A DNA stretch of 64,000 nucleotides from positions 226,501-290,500 of the forward strand of contig JAFEMH010000335.1 of NCBI GenBank assembly GCA_022495995.1. The letters are read 5' to 3'. Source of the DNA: Adenophora triphylla var. japonica (Eukaryota; Streptophyta; Magnoliopsida; Asterales; Campanulaceae). Below, piece by piece: positions 46,780 through 57,219 of the stretch. Under the pieces are notes generated by a model. The model was not told where the DNA came from, did no database searches, and worked only from the letters and a program-made list of their open reading frames with translations. The number at the start of each line of letters is the position of its first letter. Position 1 is the stretch's first letter. The position numbers and the translations under genes were made by a program.

Positions 46780-48212
46780 TCTCGTTCTTGAAGATCGTGG
46801 AACAACTTTCTTTTTGAATGGTGGTGCTGGGACAGAAAAACTTTTTGTACAACACGGTAACACTTAAATGTCGTTCTCTAGACCACATTGTTATAACCGT
46901 TGCATCATCCGGTATTGCATCCTTACCGTTAATTGGTGGTAGAACCGCGCACTCGACCTTCGTATCCCAATTGATGTTCATGGAAATTCAACATGTGGCT
47001 TTACTAAGCAATCTATACATGCCGAGTTGTTCAAAAAGCTAAACTCATAATATGGGATGAAGTGCCAATGCAACATCGATCTTGTGTCAAGCCGTCGATC
47101 GCACCCTTCGTGACATTCGGGATAGTAATGACAAACCATTTGGAGGCATCACCGTTGTTTTGGGCGGAGATTTTCGACAAGTACTACCTGTTGTTCCAAG
47201 GGGTGTTCGAACACAGATAGTTGGGGCAACATTGAGACGTTCACCTCTATGGTCTGCCATTAATATCCTAACGTTAAATGTTAACATGCGTCTGGACAAC
47301 ACAAATAATTCACGAGTGGATTTTCTCAACTTTCTGATGAAGGTATTTTTTAATTACTTTAACATTTTCAACATTTGTGTTTCAATCTTTTAACATATAT
47401 GTTTTAAAATGGTTAATTTATTTCATGATTAAAAATTCGTATTGGGAGCAAATCTGAAGAAGTTATATTAATACCGTCAACAATAAGGATTTGTGAAAAT
47501 CCGGTTGAGGTATTAGATAGCATTTACCCACAACTTGGGGTAGCAGGCGTGGCGAACCCATCATTCCTTACTGAACGCACAATTTTATCGGCAAGAAATG
47601 ACGATGTTAGTTCTATTAATGAAAGGGCACTTCACATATTTCCCGGGTGAAACAGTTTCTTATTTGGTCACGATAAAATGTGCCACGATGATTGAATCCA
47701 AATTTCGGAACATTACAAATCGATATCCAAATGAGTATCTCAATTCACTAAATCCTCCGGGCTTACCACCTTTTAAACTTGATTTAAAAGTTGGCTGTCC
47801 TATTATGTTATTGAGAAATCTTGCTCCGAATGATGGTCTTTGTAATGGCACACGATTAGTGATCGTCAGATGTGCGCCACACGTTCTTGAAGCTCAAATT
47901 TTGACCGGGGATAAGGCTGGAAAATTAGTTTTTATCCCAAGAATATCACTAACTCCTTCATCCGGAGAATTGCCTTTCAACATGACGAGGCGACAATTTC
48001 TTGTTCGTCTGGCATTCGCGATGACCATTAACAAATCACAAGGGCAGTCAGTGAAATTTGTGGGTATTAATTTGCGCAATCCTGTTTTTAGTCATGGACA
48101 ACTGTATGTTGCTCTTTCTAGATGCACATCTCCAGAACGCATTAATGTTCTTCTCTCTGAAAGTAACATAAATTCTACAACAAACATTGTCTACCCAGAA
48201 GTTTTATTATAG
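46780..48212 (+). pseudogene. Helitron PIF1-type helicase remnant
   Basis: The pieces, in order, are: [11 protein letters not shown] (a Walker A in which the second Gly of GTGK is Glu), [20 protein letters not shown], a frameshifted DEVPMQH (Walker B region), [14 protein letters not shown] (47170-47210), NVNMRLD, and a long intact part from about 47598 to 48212 with [22 protein letters not shown] and [14 protein letters not shown] (helicase motifs V and VI). A TAG/TAA-terminated end follows at 48212. The frame is open over the last 200 residues, but the N-terminal half is broken. Confidence 0.88.
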
Positions 48213-48991
48213 TATAACTATGAAAAGGTAATTATAACATAACCTAAACAATTTTTTAAAAGATACGTTTTTTTTTTATCATCATTCTCAAATATTTGAA
48301 TCATATATTTGTAGTCATGGGATGAGTGCGTGAAAGAATATAGACGCTTGCACAAACCTACGACAAGGGCTTGGAATGGGCATAATAAGGTAATTATTAT
48401 TTTTTTTTAATTATTATATTGTTAATTTAATAAAAATATATTGATTTCATTTTTTATTTATTTCGGGTGCTTTTACGTAAACGTACCTGGCCAATGTCTG
48501 TTTCGATTGAGACAACATATTTACTTCAAGTGGCTAAAAATCTATATGTTAATTAGATGTTAATTTATGTCTTATCTTTTTGTAAACAATGGCATAATAT
48601 TTATGTTCATAAAAATCTATATCTTAATTAGATGTTATTTTATGTCTTATCTTTTTGTAAACAAGGGCATAATGTTTATGTTCATACATCACTATAATTT
48701 GTAACTATAAATGTTTAAGTTAATTAAAAAAAAAAGGCCCGTGTCCTCGGACACGGGCATATGTACTAGTATTTAATAGGAGAGAGAATGAGTGGGAGGA
48801 ATAATAGTTAAATGTGTGGTAGGAAATAGGAGAGAGAATATATAAGGGTATAATGAATGGTTTTTTTGTAAATATATGGAGTTGATAAGGGTATAAATAT
48901 ATTCAAAAACTTGCCATTTATGGAAATGAACTCTTGGTCTGGGACGGACCAAAAGGGAAAGATGAACCCTTGGTCTGGGATGGAGGAAGTA

Positions 48992-49084
48992 CCAATTTTT
49001 TTAATTTGAACCTACATATTCACACAAAAATGCAATTCGATTTAAAATTAAATGCCTCTCATAATTTATACATTTACAACTCTT
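48992..49084. other. Intergenic spacer
   Basis: Short AT-rich DNA lies between the split MITE and the hairpin array. Confidence 0.4.
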
Positions 49085-49870
49085 ATAAGTTAATTATAAG
49101 ACCACTTTGTCTCTTATAATTAACTTATAAGACAAGTTTTTCAAAAAAAATAAAAAAATCTATAATAACAACGAATTACTCTCGTAATAGTAACGAATTA
49201 CTCTTATAAGTCACTTATAAGACAATTAACTTATAAGACTTTTTTAAAAAGTCTTATAAGTAACATATAAGACTTTTTTAAAAAGTCTTATAAGTAGTAA
49301 CTTATAAGACATTTTAAAAAGTCTTATAAGTAACATATAAGACTTTTTAAAAAGTCTTATAAGTTAGTTATAAGACCTATTTGAACATTGGGAATTGTGT
49401 TGTAAAAAAGTCTTATAAGTAATAACGTATAAGACTTTTTAATAAGTCTTATAAGTAACATATAAGACTTTTTAAAAAGTCTTATAAGTTAGTTATAAGA
49501 CCTATTTGAACATTGAGAATTGTGTTGTAAAAAAGTCTTATAAGTAGTAACTTATAAGACTTTTTAAAAAGTCTTATAAGTTAATTATAAGACCTATTTG
49601 AACATTGGAAACTATGTTGTAAAAAAGTCTTATAAGTAGTAACTTATAAGACTTTTTAATAAGTCTTATAAAAAAGTCGTATATGTTACTTATAAGACTT
49701 ATTAAAAAGTCTTATAAGTTAGTTATAAGACCTATTTGAACATTGGAGACTGTGTTGTAAAAAAGTCTTATACTAGTAGTAACTTATAAGACTATTTTTA
49801 ATAAGTCTTTTTACTTATAAGACTTATTAAAAAAGTCTTATAAATTTCTTATAAGACTTATAAACAAGAG
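49085..49870. repeat. Tandem array of interleaved palindromes
   Basis: About 800 bp consists of more than 25 copies of TCTTATAAG / CTTATAAGA in both orientations, spaced by T- or A-runs. A larger unit of about 90-140 bp, marked by GACCTATTTGAACATTG and TGTTGTAAAAAAGTC, recurs four times (near 49383, 49499, 49590 and 49728). One perfect 30-bp palindrome is centred at 49565/49566. No target duplication or host element was identified. Confidence 0.9.
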
Positions 49871-50926
49871 AAACAATTGATTGCAGGGAGACAAAAATAG
49901 CTTGAGAAGAAGATGAAGAATAAGAGGAATCAGTGGATGTTCTCATCTCCTGGACCATCCCTAACCGTTTCACCAAAGTCCCAGTGAAAGAGAAAATCAC
50001 AATAATATCAACAACAAAATGGGCGACAACAAAATCATCTCAACCAGTAGGCATTCTGCCAAAACATATCCTTCGCTGACTAAATAAATTTAAAGGTCAT
50101 AAGCAATCTACAAATTACGAGATGTATAAAAAAGGAAAAACATAAGGAAAGCACAATTTCGTACGGACCAGCTTCGCCTTCAATTTCATGGTCTCCCGAA
50201 CAGATAAAGGCTGCTCCGGCTGACCTGACTCCGACGAGGCCCTGGATGAAAATTTTTGTGCCAGATCTGAGTTTGATTTCACGGGAGGAGTTCCAGATCT
50301 GCCGAGTTTGTAGTTGATGATGTCGGCGATCAAAGAAGAAAGAAGTTGGTCACCGGAAAAGGTTGGTCGCCGGAGAAGAAGGTTGGTTGACGTCGACTGT
50401 CGCCGGAGATGGTAGAGAGAAAGAGAAAGAGAGAGAGAGAGAGATAACTTTGAGTGCACACACGTATGTGTGATTTTTAGAGAGAGAGAAAAAAGATCAA
50501 AAATGAGGAAAGGGGAGGGAGGTTGGGGTTTTATCTGGGAGGGAAGCCTAGCTAGCTAGGGGTGTATGGGGAATTTAAATTTGGAGATAACTCTTTTTTT
50601 GAGATTTATCAAAAAGTTTTCTTTAATAGGAAATAAATCTGGGCTGAGGGGCCCTAGTGAAATTTTTCCTATAAAATAATGTAAAATAAAATATGTATAC
50701 TTAATAAATAAAAAAAATTATTAATTTTTCCAAAAAAATAATAATAATTTAATTTTGTTTTATAAATATACAAAAAAAATAAAACAAAATAAAATGTAAA
50801 TGTAAATGTTTAATAAATAATTAAATGATATAAAAAGATACTTGGCAAAGTGAAAAAGTTAAGCAAGGTACCAAATTTGACATCTTTCCCAACTTTTCAT
50901 CAAAATTTGGTATCTATATTGTTTAG
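49871..50926. other. Intergenic with an unassigned minus-strand open frame
   Basis: The minus frame 50459-50115 (114 codons) begins with a CT-repeat translation, then reads SGTPPVKSNSDLAQKFSSR and ETMKLKAKL, followed by a possible GT donor. It has the texture of a plant 5' leader plus a short first exon, but no downstream exon or family is recognised. The rest (50460-50926) is AT-rich with GA tracts. Confidence 0.35.
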
Positions 50927-50934
50927 CTTTGAAG

Positions 50935-51960
50935 TAGGGGTGTAAACGGTTCGGTTTAGCTCGGTTTGGGAAAATTTTGGAGCTAAACCGCTAGTATCGG
51001 TTTGGAGAAATTTCAAACCGAGCTAAACCACAAAAAATTTCAAATCGAGCTAAGCTAAACCGCCATGGTTCGGTTTAGCTCGGTTTAAACCGCGGTTTGA
51101 TTATACGGTTCAGATCGCGGTTCAAAACACGGTTCAAACCGCGGTCCAAACCACATTTCAAACCAACAACTTAATTTTAATTAGAAGAGTCTATTGATTT
51201 GGGAGAGTTTCCAGCCTCTAGAATTGCTGGAAGAATTAGGAGAACCGAGAATGCCAACCTCTATAATTATTGGTATTTGTCTGTTCTGTAAGAGAGTTGT
51301 AGGAGAGAGTTAGAGTCTTTATAATTGTTAGTGTTCCTATTGCTCCACTGAATAAGATAATTAAGTCTTTTCTCTATTATTTCAGTTGTTTAGTATCATT
51401 GTCTATCAGTTGCACCAAACAAGAAATTCAGAAAGTATTATAGATAGTCTGAAAATGTGTTCAGGGTTAATTATAATGCTAAAAGACTTTGATGTTCAAG
51501 CGACTAAATTGATATGTTTTTGAATTGAATTATCTGCAGATAAGCTTGTAGATGTCGAAAGTGGATCATGAGAAGTAGTGCAACATCTATTGAAAATTGA
51601 AGAAGCCAGGTGATATACATTAGTTCCAGCTTAACCATTTTCCCAATCTTTTCTGTCTTGGAGTATTTTAATGCTTTCATTTAATTGTCTTGACCTTCAT
51701 AGCTCGGTTCCATAGCTCGGCTTGATAGCTCGGTTTCATAGCTCGGTTTGACGGTTCGGTTTTATAGCTCGGTTTAACGGCTTCAACGGTTTAGCTCGGT
51801 TCGGCTTGATGCACTCAGACCGCAAGCTAAACCGAACCGACCGATTTGGGAATTTTTCAAACCGAGCTAAACCACATAAAATTTAAAACCGAGCTAAACC
51901 ACTTGGTTTAGCTCGGTTCGATTTCAAACCGCAATTTGAGCTAAACCACTTACACCCCTA
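50935..51960. mobile_element. hAT-type non-autonomous element
   Basis: It has a perfect 8-bp duplication CTTTGAAG (50927-50934 and 51961-51968) and terminal inverted repeats TAGGGGTGTAA. Both subterminal regions are arrays of CGGTTTAGCTCGGTTT / AAACCGAGCTAAACC units, the usual kind of hAT transposase-binding array. The middle (about 51180-51700) is unique, and has a spliced-exon look at 51540-51610. Confidence 0.9.
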
Positions 51961-51968
51961 CTTTGAAG

Positions 51969-52482
51969 ATAAGATATCAAACACTGGAGTCGCTCTTAGG
52001 GAACCTTGATAACTACTATTGCTTCACATATGTGCTTTCAAAAACATTTTTTTTTTAATGTCATGACTATGCATGTCTCATTGAATAATTATTAAAATAT
52101 TTTCATTTTATGAAAGTGTAATTTTTATCAGACCACTCAAAGAGGTATAGAATGTAAATTTTAGTGGCAACGGATAGTATACGTTGAAGTAAAATATTTT
52201 ATATTTTTTGTTTTTTACGATATCCTACGTAACTTAAGGAGGCAAAGAAAATGATCGAACTCTATCACTTATTAAAGGGTGAGACTAAGCTTTACCAATA
52301 AGCCCCTCCTCCTTTTGACATGTTGGTAAGTGTGATTTGTGATGTTAAATAAGGTATTTGACTATGTATATATAAATAATCACTAAAACTATTTTTTTAT
52401 TTTTTAAAATATGAGTGGGGAGAGTGTGACAATTTTCTACTTATAGATATAAATAATACGTTTTCATATGAGGAACATAAGC
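51969..52482. other. Intergenic, nothing recognised
   Basis: This is AT-rich DNA upstream of the tRNA gene. No paired transposon ends and no long open frame were found. Confidence 0.45.
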
Positions 52483-52564
52483 GTCAATATGTCCGAGTGG
52501 TTAAGGAGACAGACTCGAAATCTGTTGGGCTTCGCCTGCGCAGGTTCGAATCCTGCTGTTGACG
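52483..52564 (+). tRNA. tRNA-Ser (anticodon CGA)
   Basis: The 82-base gene folds as a serine tRNA. The acceptor stem GTCAATA pairs with TGTTGAC (one G-T pair). The A box TGTCCGAGTGG lies in the D arm. The anticodon loop CTCGAAA has CGA at 52516-52518 between ACAGA and TCTGT. It has the long variable arm of a type II tRNA and the B box GGTTCGAATCC at 52543-52553. It has no intron and no encoded CCA. It reads the UCG codon. A T-run terminator follows at once. Confidence 0.96.
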
Positions 52565-52566
52565 TC

Positions 52567-52574
52567 ATTTTTTA
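52567..52574 (+). terminator. Pol III T-run terminator of tRNA-Ser
   Basis: A run of T residues (CATTTTTTATTTTC, about 52567-52579) starts three bases after the tRNA end, as expected for RNA polymerase III termination. Confidence 0.75.
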
Positions 52575-52707
52575 TTTTCATTTTTTCTTATAATCTTTTC
52601 AACAGTCTAATTCATTGAGGGTAATACCGTCTTTTCCTCCTTTCCATTTATTTAATCTCTCACTACAATTATCATCACCTACCTTTTGCTTAAATCCTTA
52701 TCCATCC

Positions 52708-53415
52708 ATGGCGTTCCTTCTCCGCTCCAACCTAATATTTTCATCTCCCTCACATTCCACCCCGACCCGACCCATCTCCCGTACCAAAACCACCCTCACC
52801 ATACAATGCGGTCCACGGAGCAACCGTGGTCCACTCGTTAAGGGCCGTGTACTCAGCATAGAAGCAATCCAAGCCGTCCAAACTCTCAAACGAGCTCATC
52901 GCACCAACCAAGACGACGATTCCGTTTCCCGTACCTTATCCCGTCTCCTCAAGTCCGACCTAATCGCCACCTTCAACGAGCTCCTTCGACAGGATCACGT
53001 CCAGATTGCAGTCAAGGTCTTCTCAACAATCCGATCTGAAGAATCATACAACACGGATTTAAATCTCTACGCTAATTTGGTCAACGCTTTATCGAAAAAG
53101 GGACTTCCAGATGAAATCGACCGGCTGATACTTGATTTAGAGACGGAGGGCGGCGGCGAGATTCCGTGTGAGAGTAAGGGACTTACGACGCTTATCAGGG
53201 CGGTGATAGCGGCGAAGAGGGGGGAAGCGGCGGCGAGGATATATGGGATGATGAAGAGGAGTGGGTGGAAGTGCAATAGTGGGGCGGAGGATTATATTGC
53301 TAGAATATTGAGTACGGGGTTGAAGAGATTAGGGCAGGAGACGGTGGGTAGGGAGATTGATAGGAAATATAGAGGGATGTATGGGGGTATTTTGGACAAA
53401 GTAGAGTCCTTGTAA
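52708..53415 (+). CDS. THA8: THA8-type small PPR protein, chloroplast
   Basis: This is a short pentatricopeptide-repeat protein; the maize and Arabidopsis homologues bind RNA and promote splicing of the chloroplast introns of ycf3 and trnA, needed for thylakoid assembly. The single exon encodes 235 residues (Arabidopsis THA8 has about 222). Residues 1-35 are Ser/Thr/Arg-rich with few acids, a transit peptide. The conserved start of the mature protein is CGPRSNRGPLVKGRVLS, followed by helical repeats about 60-220 (LIATFNELLRQDHVQIAVKV, LYANLVNALSKKG, LTTLIRAVIAAKRGEAAARI). The start is taken at ATG 52708 in strong context (CCATGGCG). Upstream frame extension to 52615 has no ATG. It begins 144 bp after tRNA-Ser on the same strand; the two are transcribed independently. 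Confidence 0.88.
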   Translation: MAFLLRSNLIFSSPSHSTPTRPISRTKTTLTIQCGPRSNRGPLVKGRVLSIEAIQAVQTLKRAHRTNQDDDSVSRTLSRLLKSDLIATFNELLRQDHVQIAVKVFSTIRSEESYNTDLNLYANLVNALSKKGLPDEIDRLILDLETEGGGEIPCESKGLTTLIRAVIAAKRGEAAARIYGMMKRSGWKCNSGAEDYIARILSTGLKRLGQETVGREIDRKYRGMYGGILDKVESL

Positions 53416-53624
53416 ATAAAATATTTATATTTTCTTCTTATAACCTTCAATAAATTTATAATTTTGTCACTTCACTGGAAAGACTAAACTTCTACTAAAT
53501 CTTTGCTTCAGAGCTCCACCTCATCTCATTTTTGTGCTAAGATGAACAAAATGTTTTTGAGCTCGTTGAGATACACAAGTTTTTTAATTGATTTCATCTA
53601 CACCCAAAATAAGGAGGACTATAT
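53416..53624. other. 3' flank of the THA8-type gene
   Basis: This is the probable 3' untranslated region, ending where the LTR retrotransposon remains begin. No other feature was found. Confidence 0.45.
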
Positions 53625-54085
53625 GTTAAGCGGACTTACCACTTCGTTGTCAAAGATATGCAAATAATGCAAAAGAAAAATAGAATGAGGATTAGTAACA
53701 AAACAAAATGAAAAACTGAATAAACAGAAACTGAAAATAAAGAGCAATATAAGAGTTTAGATTTGAGTATTTCGGCTCAGATTCAAGTATTCGTTTGATT
53801 CGAAATTCAGCCACAATTCAAGGTCACTGATCCAAGATGTTACTATGAAACAGAGGCGGCAATCAGTCTGAAGTAAACCTCAATTACAGACCCCAAAATC
53901 GAGTCTGTCTAAACAGAAATCAACTCCGGACAGCCAAAACAGAAGCCAACTACGGACAGCCTAACCAGAAACCAACACCCACACTCAACACTAGCCACGC
54001 CTAGCAACACACGCACACAAATCTGTACTCACGAAAGTCACACACAGAGAATCAAATCACGCCTAATTTGAGTGAGAGAGAACCC
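53625..54085 (-). repeat. LTR segment, 3' copy
   Basis: It is repeated at 58473-58916 with roughly one difference per ten bases. Shared blocks include CAAGGTCACTGATCCAAGAT and CCAACACCCACACTCAACAC. The left neighbour CTATA would be outer flank. Confidence 0.75.
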
Positions 54086-56319
54086 TAACAAATAACCCCA
54101 ATCTGAATCAAACACCCAATTAGCACAAGCTAATCCAGTAAACACTCTCTACAAAACTCCCTATAAGCCCAGAATAGATACCCCAACAACCGTGTGTGAA
54201 TTAGAGAAGCAGCAATCGTGTGTGTTCTATGTATGTTGCGGCTGCAGAGAAGGGGGTGGGGGTTTAAATAGGCTGACTGTGAATGTGGCCCCGGGATTTT
54301 CTTTTTACGAAAAAAAGGGTCGCTGTTCACCTCAGTTTGAATACACCGGTTTTATGAAAAAATGGAGTCGCCACGCCATTTTGATTTTCTCAAAACTTTG
54401 AAAAAAATGATAAGGGTTCGGAGGTTAAGTTACTCCTTGGGAAGAACGTTTGGCGTTCACCCAAGGAGCCTTGCAAAAGCAAGTCTTCCTAGTTCCAAAA
54501 TTTGTACTTGTTTATGTGCTTCTGTGCATGCGTGATTTGAAAAGAGAAAGAGATATGCCAAGTTTATCTGCCTGACATAAAAACCATTTTAAGAAGGTTT
54601 TAGCTCGGGATATCTTGGATTTGATGTTTTTGGGATTTTGATCCCGTACTCACTTTGAACTTGTGATCATCATTACGAGACTTATCTACCCTCCCGTTAG
54701 ATTAATCAACCATCATAGGCGTAGGAGCCTTGGTATGTCTTAACCTAACATTCCTTGGGGATTTTAGTCATATGTGATCAAAATGGGCTCGTCTTTAAGT
54801 CCAAGAATGAGACTCTTTAGAAAATAATGAATCTTTGTCCATCGATCCTACACCTTGAGACGATGATGATTCATAGGGACATTTTTTTGTTCGTCTCAAG
54901 TGATTGTCGGAGATTTCGGGACTAAGACTCATTGAGTTCTAAAGGGAAAATGATTGTGGCATTTTTATGATGGGATTGATGTAAAGATGGAGTCTTTACA
55001 CCTATCCTCACCATGGGATGCATCAAGAACCACGGGACTAGGGGAATGAGATGTAAAGATTGAATATTTATGCTCATCCTATGTCTTTTGTGCCTTAGAA
55101 GGCTTTTAGACAATCCTTGGAGAAAAAAATCCATCTTTAGGGACAAGGGGAAATGCAATTAATATAAAGATTGCATTTTTAATATGAACAATACAATGAG
55201 TATCATTAAACTAAAGACATAATGTAAAAGGGATGATCTTTATGGCTTTTCCTATGTCCTTAATACCTCATAAGGTGGACAATCCTTGAAAAGCTAGATC
55301 AAGGGAAAGGGAATGACATAAAATAAGTAAATATTGCATTTTTATACATAAAAGTAAAGGGGAGTCACATCATCATATGGTAGATCTTTCCTAGAACAAG
55401 CCACTTGTGGAATCTTGTTCATCCTAGGGAGAGGATCTACATTGAATCCTTTGTGTAGGGGAATATGAAATATGAAGATTACATTGCAAAGATTAAAGCT
55501 TTAAGACAATAATAAATGTAAATGACAAGTAATAATAGAACAAGAGTATATAGGAGTGTATTAAAAGGTAAAGGAAGGAGAGATTATCAATATTGGTTTT
55601 TCTCTATCTTTCAAGGGTGTTTTTCTGGGCAATATCTATTTAGGAATAGATTATGGTAGAATTAGTGTATGAGGGAGGAGGTTTTTGTGTGTTTTTAGGG
55701 ACTGGAATTCGAGGTGTTATTTTAACAGAGTAACAGTGCTCTAAAATTGTATATCAAAATGAATAGAGGAGGCATCTATTTATAGGCGTCTGGTGTGCTT
55801 CTAATGAAGCCGCCCGGCGTGATCCCTCGGCTAATGAAGTCGTTCGGAGTCTTCTTTCGTCACGTCAGCATGTTTCTAGATTCATGCAAGGTGGAAGCTT
55901 GGAAGCTTTTTTCCAGCGAGGTCCTGTTTAGAATTCTAATTCCTAACAGGTCCTTCCTTGCTTGGAAAGTTTGAAAAAGTTTCCGAATTGCCCCTAAACT
56001 TTATGAAAGTTTGGGAAACTGCTAGAAAACTTTAATTGGAAGGCATGAGCCAAATTTGGGTACTTACACTGACAGAAGAAGAGATAAGGAGAAGCTTACC
56101 CGATCGCCTTCAACAACCTTGGCGCAACCGACGGAATCGCTGGAGAAGGAACAGAAGAAGAGATCGCACAAACGACTTGAGGAAGAGACAAGGTCTAGGT
56201 CTTCCTCTCTCTTAACTGATAAATAACGACCTAGGCTGAAAATAAGAGGGGAGGGCTTTTGGGCCATGGGTCATAGTTGGGCTGCTCATTTGGGCTAAAG
56301 CCCATATAAATAAATAACA
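54086..56319. repeat. Unassigned repeat DNA within the 3' LTR region
   Basis: 54300-54420 has the string GGAGTCGCCACGCCATTTTG, followed by GGGTTCGGAGGTTAAGTTAC, which resembles the non-coding start of another LTR retrotransposon. 54890-55480 contains four or five degenerate units of about 150 bp, marked by TAAAGAT..., TCATCCTATGTC and GACAATCCTTG. 56050-56280 has exon-like GA-rich sequence on the minus strand without a recognised product. Confidence 0.5.
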
Positions 56320-56599
56320 ACATTCTTCATCTTGGATCAAGTGTCGGTTCGTAACAGACCAGTGCAATTCATGATGCACTCATAGGATACACTTACTAGG
56401 CATAATCATCATCGCTTTAGCCTTCAGCACTTGATCCAACACATAGTCAGAACAAAGTACGGAAGGCAAAAGATCTAGTTTATTCCTATCACGAAGAAAG
56501 GAAACACAACTAGACACCCCCAACTCACACAAAGTGAAGAAGAGGATTTTTGGGATAACAATAGCACAAGCATCAACACTAAGTATCAAAATTCAAAAT

Positions 56600-57219
56600 T
56601 TTCAAATAATTTAAAAATTTTGAAACATGCAAACATTTAGTTCCCATATCAGACGGATTAAAATTGGTGTCATTTTTTTCACGATAAACAACATTTTTAG
56701 CAACCACATCACGAATGAAATGGTACCTAACATCTACTCCCTCCGTCCCACATTAGGTTACCCGTTTACTATTGAGAACGGAAAATAAGGAGTGAATATA
56801 TATAATGTTATTAAAATTGGTGTTGTGAGTGGGTAGGAGAGAGAAAGTGGGGTAGAGAATAGTAAGTGGATAGTTATTGTGAGTATGACAAGTGGGTCCC
56901 ATGAATAAAGAAGTATTAAAAAATTTCTTTTTTAGAAAAGTGGGACTTTAAAGTGGGACGCCCAAAATAGCAAAATGGGTAAGGTATTATGGGACGGAGG
57001 GAGTATATGTTTAGTTCTATCATGAAAAACATGATTTTTATCCAATTGAATGTCAGATTTACTATCAGAAAATACTATCACTTTGTCATTTAGAAAACTA
57101 ATTTCATGATAGGGAGTTTTATAGAGAGTGTTTTAGAAAATTAAACCTTTTAGCCATATGACCTCTTTTATAGCCTCGATTATAACCACATATTCAGATT
57201 ATGTCGTAGTCAGAGCCAC
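56600..57219 (-). pseudogene. Copia RNase H remnant, split by a Stowaway MITE
   Basis: On the minus strand, 57219-57004 reads VALTTT-stop-SEYVVIIEAIKEVIWLKGL, then VIVFSDSKSDIQLDKNHVFH and DRTKHI. After the MITE it resumes at 56736 as DVRYHFIRDVVAKNVVYREK and SDMGTKCLHVSKF. This is the conserved C-terminus of Ty1/copia Pol (family pattern STTEAEY, CDSQSAI, RTKHI-DVRYHFIRD). One stop codon replaces a Glu-like position. Reverse transcriptase and integrase are not present. Confidence 0.85.
56737..57003. mobile_element. Stowaway MITE in the copia RNase H remnant
   Basis: The ends are CTCCCTCCGTCCCACATTAG and TATTATGGGACGGAGGGAG, flanked by TA. Taking it out rejoins RTKHI|DVRYHF. Confidence 0.9.

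Larger units (their letters stand above)
40369..48769 (+). mobile_element. 8.4-kb Helitron, formerly autonomous
   Basis: The 5' end is A|TCTATAGTATAAATGAAGG and the 3' end is a perfect 10-bp stem, GCCCGTGTCC / GGACACGGGC (48737-48758), 7 bases before CTAG|T. Insertion between A and T without duplication is confirmed by the intact sister MITE. Inside are broken remains of the RepHel protein: N-terminal Helitron domain, HUH Rep nuclease and PIF1-type helicase. A second Helitron interrupts it at 43660-44683. The 5' 1.3 kb is non-Rep DNA with a 121-bp tandem duplication, perhaps captured host sequence. Confidence 0.92.
40182..48989. mobile_element. Stowaway MITE split by a Helitron
   Basis: The arms 40182-40368 and 48770-48989 together make a 407-bp MITE, collinear with the intact 403-bp copy at 12954-13356. 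The ends are CTCCCTCCGTCCCAGACCAT and GGTCTGGGATGGAGGAAG, flanked by TA (40180-40181 and 48990-48991). Confidence 0.88.

Noticed and set aside
49085..49870. CRISPR-like reading of the repeat array
   Set aside because: Units are palindromes in both orientations without constant-length unique spacers, and this is a plant nuclear genome.
50115..50459. Minus-strand frame as a real gene
   Set aside because: It begins in a CT microsatellite, has no family resemblance, and no following exon could be found. It is kept only as an unassigned note.
52615..52707. Upstream extension of the THA8-type frame
   Set aside because: The extension would have to start at TTG. ATG 52708 has strong context and begins a proper transit peptide.
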